64,000 bases of DNA from contig NZ_JAGPXE010000005.1 of the NCBI RefSeq assembly GCF_018070075.1, positions 1 to 64,000 on the forward strand, given 5' to 3'. Shown piece after piece: positions 59,862-64,000 of this stretch (its first letter is position 1; the number at the start of each line of letters is the position of its first letter). The notes under the pieces were generated by a model, which did not search any database, was not told the origin of the DNA, and was given only the letters and a program-made list of their open reading frames with translations. Source of the stretch: Saccharopolyspora endophytica (GTDB lineage Bacteria; Actinomycetota; Actinomycetes; Mycobacteriales; Pseudonocardiaceae). The position numbers were made by a program, and so were the translations under genes.

Positions 59862-62447
59862 GTGTCGGTTGCAGATTTGAACATCACCCCGCCGGAACAG
59901 ACCCCCAGCTCATCGGCGATGCGACGTGCCCTGCGCCGCGCCACCGACGGCGTCTCGCTCGACGCCACCGAAGCCGCGGTTCTGCTGCACGCACGCGGCG
60001 ATGACCTGGACAAACTCCTGACGGCGGCCGGTAAGGCGCGCGACGCGCACCTGGTCGCCGAGGGACACCCGGGCGTCGTCACCTACAGCCGCAACGTGTT
60101 CATCCCGCTGACCAGGCTGTGCCGGGACCGTTGCCACTACTGCACTTTCGCCACGGTTCCGCACAAGGTGGAATCGGCGTTCCTGGAACGCGACGAGGTC
60201 CTGGAGATCGCCCGCCAAGGCGCCGCCGCGGGCTGCAAGGAAGCCCTGTTCACCCTGGGAGACCGCCCGGAGGAGCGCTGGCCGGCCGCCCGCGAGTGGC
60301 TGGAGGCGCGGGGCTACTCCTCCACGGTGGACTACGTCCGCGCCTGCGCGATCGCGGTCCTGGAGGAGACCGGCCTGCTGCCGCACCTGAACCCGGGAGT
60401 GCTGTCCTGGTCGGAGCTGACCAGGCTCAAGCCGGTCGCGGCCAGCATGGGAATGATGCTGGAGACGACCTCGGAGCGGCTCTGGAGCGAGAAGGGAGGC
60501 CCGCACTTCGGCAGCCCGGACAAGGAACCGGCCGTCCGCAAGCGGGTGCTCACCGACGCCGGACGCGTCGCGGTGCCCTTCACCAGCGGAATCCTCATCG
60601 GCATCGGCGAAACCCGCACCGAGCGGGCCGAATCGCTGCTGGAGCTGCGGCAGAGCGCCCGCCAGTACGGGCACATCCAGGAGATCATCGTGCAGAACTT
60701 CCGGGCCAAGCCGGACACCGCGATGCGCGGCATGCCCGACGCCGACCTGGAGGAGCTGGCCGCCACCATCGCCGTCGCCCGGCTGCTGATGCCCTCGGGC
60801 GTGAGCGTGCAGGCGCCGCCGAACCTGGTCGGCGAGGAGCACCTGCTGATGCTGCGCGCCGGCATCGACGATTGGGGCGGCGTGTCGCCGGTGACCCCGG
60901 ACCACGTCAACCCGGAACGCCCGTGGCCGCAGATCGACGAGCTCGACGAGCTCACCGGCCAGGCCGGTTTCCAGCTGCGCGAGCGGCTCACCGCCTACCC
61001 GCGCTACGTGCGCAAGGGCCTGGCCGGGGACTCGACGCAGTGGCTGGACCTGCGGGTCGCCTCGCACGTCGACGCGCTGTCGGACGCCGACGGCTTCGCC
61101 GACCCGGACGCCGAGATCTCCGGTCGCGAGTGGCAGGAGCCGGACGGCGGTTTCGAGTCGATCGGCCGCACGGACCTGCACCGCAGCATCGACACCGACG
61201 GCCGCACGGAGGACCGGCGCACCGACTTCGACACCGTCTACGGCGACTGGGACGAGCTGCGCGGGCAGGTCCCGACGGCGGCGTCCCCGGAACGCCTGGA
61301 CGCCGACGTCAAGAAGGGGCTGCGACTGGCCGAATCGGACCCGGCGTCGCTGCTGGAGGAGCAGCACCACGAGGCCGCGATGGCGTTGATGACCTGCGAG
61401 GGTCCGGCGATGGACGAGCTCGCCGGCATCGCCGACCGGTTGCGGCGCGAGGTCGTCGGTGACGACATCACCTACGTGGTCAACCGCAACATCAACTTCT
61501 CCAACATCTGCTACGTCGGCTGCCGGTTCTGCGCCTTCGCCCAGCGCGAGCGGGACGCCGACGCCTACCGGCTCTCGCCGGAGGACGTCGCCGACCGCGC
61601 CGACGAGGCGTGGCGCGCCGGGGCCACCGAGGTCTGCGTGCAGGGCGGCATCGACCCGAGGCTGCCGGTGTCGGGCTACGCCGACCTGGTGCGAGCGGTG
61701 CGGCAGCGGGTTCCGGAGATGCACGTCCACGCGTTCAGCCCGATGGAGATCGTCAGCGCCTCGGCGAAGGCGGGCGTGTCGGTGCAGGACTGGCTGGCCG
61801 AGCTCAAGGAGGCCGGTCTGGGCAGCATCCCGGGCACGGCGGCCGAGATCCTCGACGACGAGGTCCGCTGGGTGCTGACCAAGGGCAAGCTGCCCGCCGC
61901 CGAGTGGATCGACGTGGTGAGCACGGCGCACCGGCTGGGCATCCCGTCCTCGTCGACGATGATGTACGGCCACGTCGACCACCCGGAGCACTGGCTGGGG
62001 CACTTCCGCACGCTGGCCGGGGTCCAGGACCGGGCCCGCGAGCACGGTCAGGCCGGGTTCACCGAGTTCGTGCCGCTGCCGTTCGTGCACCGCAACGCCC
62101 CGATCTACCTGGCGGGGTTGGCGCGGCCGGGGCCGACGCGGCGGGACAACCGGGCGGTGCACGCGATGGCCCGGGTCCTGCTGCACGGGCGGATCGACAA
62201 CGTGCAGACCTCGTGGGTCAAGCTCGGCGACGCCGGGACCACGGAGGTCCTCAGCGGTGGCGCCAACGACGTCGGCGGCACGCTGATGGAGGAGACGATC
62301 AGCCGGATGGCCGGATCGGAGCACGGTTCGGAGCGCAGCGTGGAGGAGCTGCACGAGCTGGCCGCCCGCGCGGGACGCACCGCGCGGCAACGCACTACGA
62401 CATATGGGCGAGTGGGTCAGGTGCAGCTGGGCGTCACCGCTGTTTGA
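59862..62447 (+). CDS. fbiC: 7,8-didemethyl-8-hydroxy-5-deazariboflavin (FO) synthase FbiC
   Basis: 861 residues combining CofG and CofH in one protein, the actinobacterial form. The CofG half has the radical-SAM cluster motif LCRDRCHYC (Cys87, 91, 94). The CofH half has CYVGCRFC (Cys550, 554, 557). It makes the deazaflavin of coenzyme F420 from tyrosine and a ribityl-uracil, via two radical-SAM steps. It starts at GTG 59862 in a divergent spacer with the subtilase gene. Single gene with a terminator after it. Confidence 0.95.
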   Translation: MSVADLNITPPEQTPSSSAMRRALRRATDGVSLDATEAAVLLHARGDDLDKLLTAAGKARDAHLVAEGHPGVVTYSRNVFIPLTRLCRDRCHYCTFATVPHKVESAFLERDEVLEIARQGAAAGCKEALFTLGDRPEERWPAAREWLEARGYSSTVDYVRACAIAVLEETGLLPHLNPGVLSWSELTRLKPVAASMGMMLETTSERLWSEKGGPHFGSPDKEPAVRKRVLTDAGRVAVPFTSGILIGIGETRTERAESLLELRQSARQYGHIQEIIVQNFRAKPDTAMRGMPDADLEELAATIAVARLLMPSGVSVQAPPNLVGEEHLLMLRAGIDDWGGVSPVTPDHVNPERPWPQIDELDELTGQAGFQLRERLTAYPRYVRKGLAGDSTQWLDLRVASHVDALSDADGFADPDAEISGREWQEPDGGFESIGRTDLHRSIDTDGRTEDRRTDFDTVYGDWDELRGQVPTAASPERLDADVKKGLRLAESDPASLLEEQHHEAAMALMTCEGPAMDELAGIADRLRREVVGDDITYVVNRNINFSNICYVGCRFCAFAQRERDADAYRLSPEDVADRADEAWRAGATEVCVQGGIDPRLPVSGYADLVRAVRQRVPEMHVHAFSPMEIVSASAKAGVSVQDWLAELKEAGLGSIPGTAAEILDDEVRWVLTKGKLPAAEWIDVVSTAHRLGIPSSSTMMYGHVDHPEHWLGHFRTLAGVQDRAREHGQAGFTEFVPLPFVHRNAPIYLAGLARPGPTRRDNRAVHAMARVLLHGRIDNVQTSWVKLGDAGTTEVLSGGANDVGGTLMEETISRMAGSEHGSERSVEELHELAARAGRTARQRTTTYGRVGQVQLGVTAV

Positions 62448-62496
62448 GGACCTGACTGCGCCATTTGAGTGTTATTCAGGTCACTAGGTGACGCTA

Positions 62497-62525
62497 GGTG
62501 GGGTCGGCACGGGGTCGGCCCCACC
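62497..62525 (+). terminator. Terminator after fbiC
   Basis: GGTGGGG (62497-62503) pairs with CCCCACC (62519-62525) with an inner TCGGCACGGGGTCGG loop, 50 bases beyond the stop codon. Confidence 0.55.
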
Positions 62526-62712
62526 GCTCACCTGCGATGTCGTTGATCATCTACCCGGGGGAAGCTACTCAGGTCCGGAAAATATGATCACCCTGTCGTG
62601 GTTGGTTTACGCAAGGCAACCGCGATCGCAACGGGCGGTCGGTACTGTCCGCCACCGGACCACACGAGTAGAGGGCCCTCAACAGGGTCAACTTCCGCAG
62701 GGAGGCACGCTC

Positions 62713-64000
<1,288 letters not shown>

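Overview
The window is a chromosomal stretch from a high-GC actinobacterium. F420 biosynthesis (fbiC), a mycothiol-type DinB/maleylpyruvate isomerase protein, XRE/DUF397 regulation, a SigK-RskA locus and many GTG/TTG starts with GGAGG-type ribosome sites point to the Pseudonocardiaceae. Saccharopolyspora or a close relative would fit, but the genus is inferred, not proven. All calls come from reading the sequence and translated frames; no database search was run.

Layout. Bases 1-1383 look like the end of an integrated element: the tail of an Rhs-like protein, a small lower-GC membrane protein, an IS3 transposase scrap, integrase-arm-like direct repeats and the 3' half of a tRNA-Val(GAC) that acts as the junction. 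Bases 1538-9872 hold a catabolic island for an unidentified acid: MaoC hydratase, amidohydrolase, SDR, MarR, MHS-family transporter, acyl-CoA ligase, acyl-CoA dehydrogenase and metallo-hydrolase. A shared operator-like motif lies upstream of both arms.

Bases 9900-16747 carry a MarR regulator, a SpoIIE-type phosphatase, a STAS protein and, on the other strand, an ATP-grasp ligase followed by a 675-residue protein with a papain-like Cys...His...Asn pattern. Three copies of a TTGCCA-NN-YGGCA palindrome surround this block. The ligase/peptidase pair is the best candidate for an undescribed system.

Bases 16760-27526 form a SigK-RskA locus: sigK, rskA, two cyclopropane-synthase-like methyltransferases, DUF1365, an FAD oxidoreductase, an alpha/beta hydrolase, DUF1295, a sulfite-oxidase-fold protein and an MPT70/83-like fasciclin lipoprotein. 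Four SigK-type promoters (-35 [CG]CARTC, 16 bp, -10 [AC]CGAAT) precede the four transcription units, and two of them place the start codon at the expected transcription start.

Bases 27601-34953 hold gdhA, a YihY-type membrane protein and an Asp23 envelope-stress cluster with its own ECF sigma and zinc-finger regulator. Bases 34950-46535 hold an S9 peptidase divergent from a MerR gene, a secreted polysaccharide lyase, a secreted amidase, and a GNAT-MFS-binding-protein-fused-permease group with a Zur/Fur-like box. Bases 46743-64000 are mixed: a lectin-like secreted protein, a frameshifted DUF7660-like gene, XRE/DUF397, exonuclease III, a membrane NACHT NTPase with a RHIM-like motif, DUF1326/DUF2182, small enzymes, a ferredoxin reductase-like flavoprotein, a subtilase, fbiC, a small membrane protein and trpS, which is cut by the right edge.
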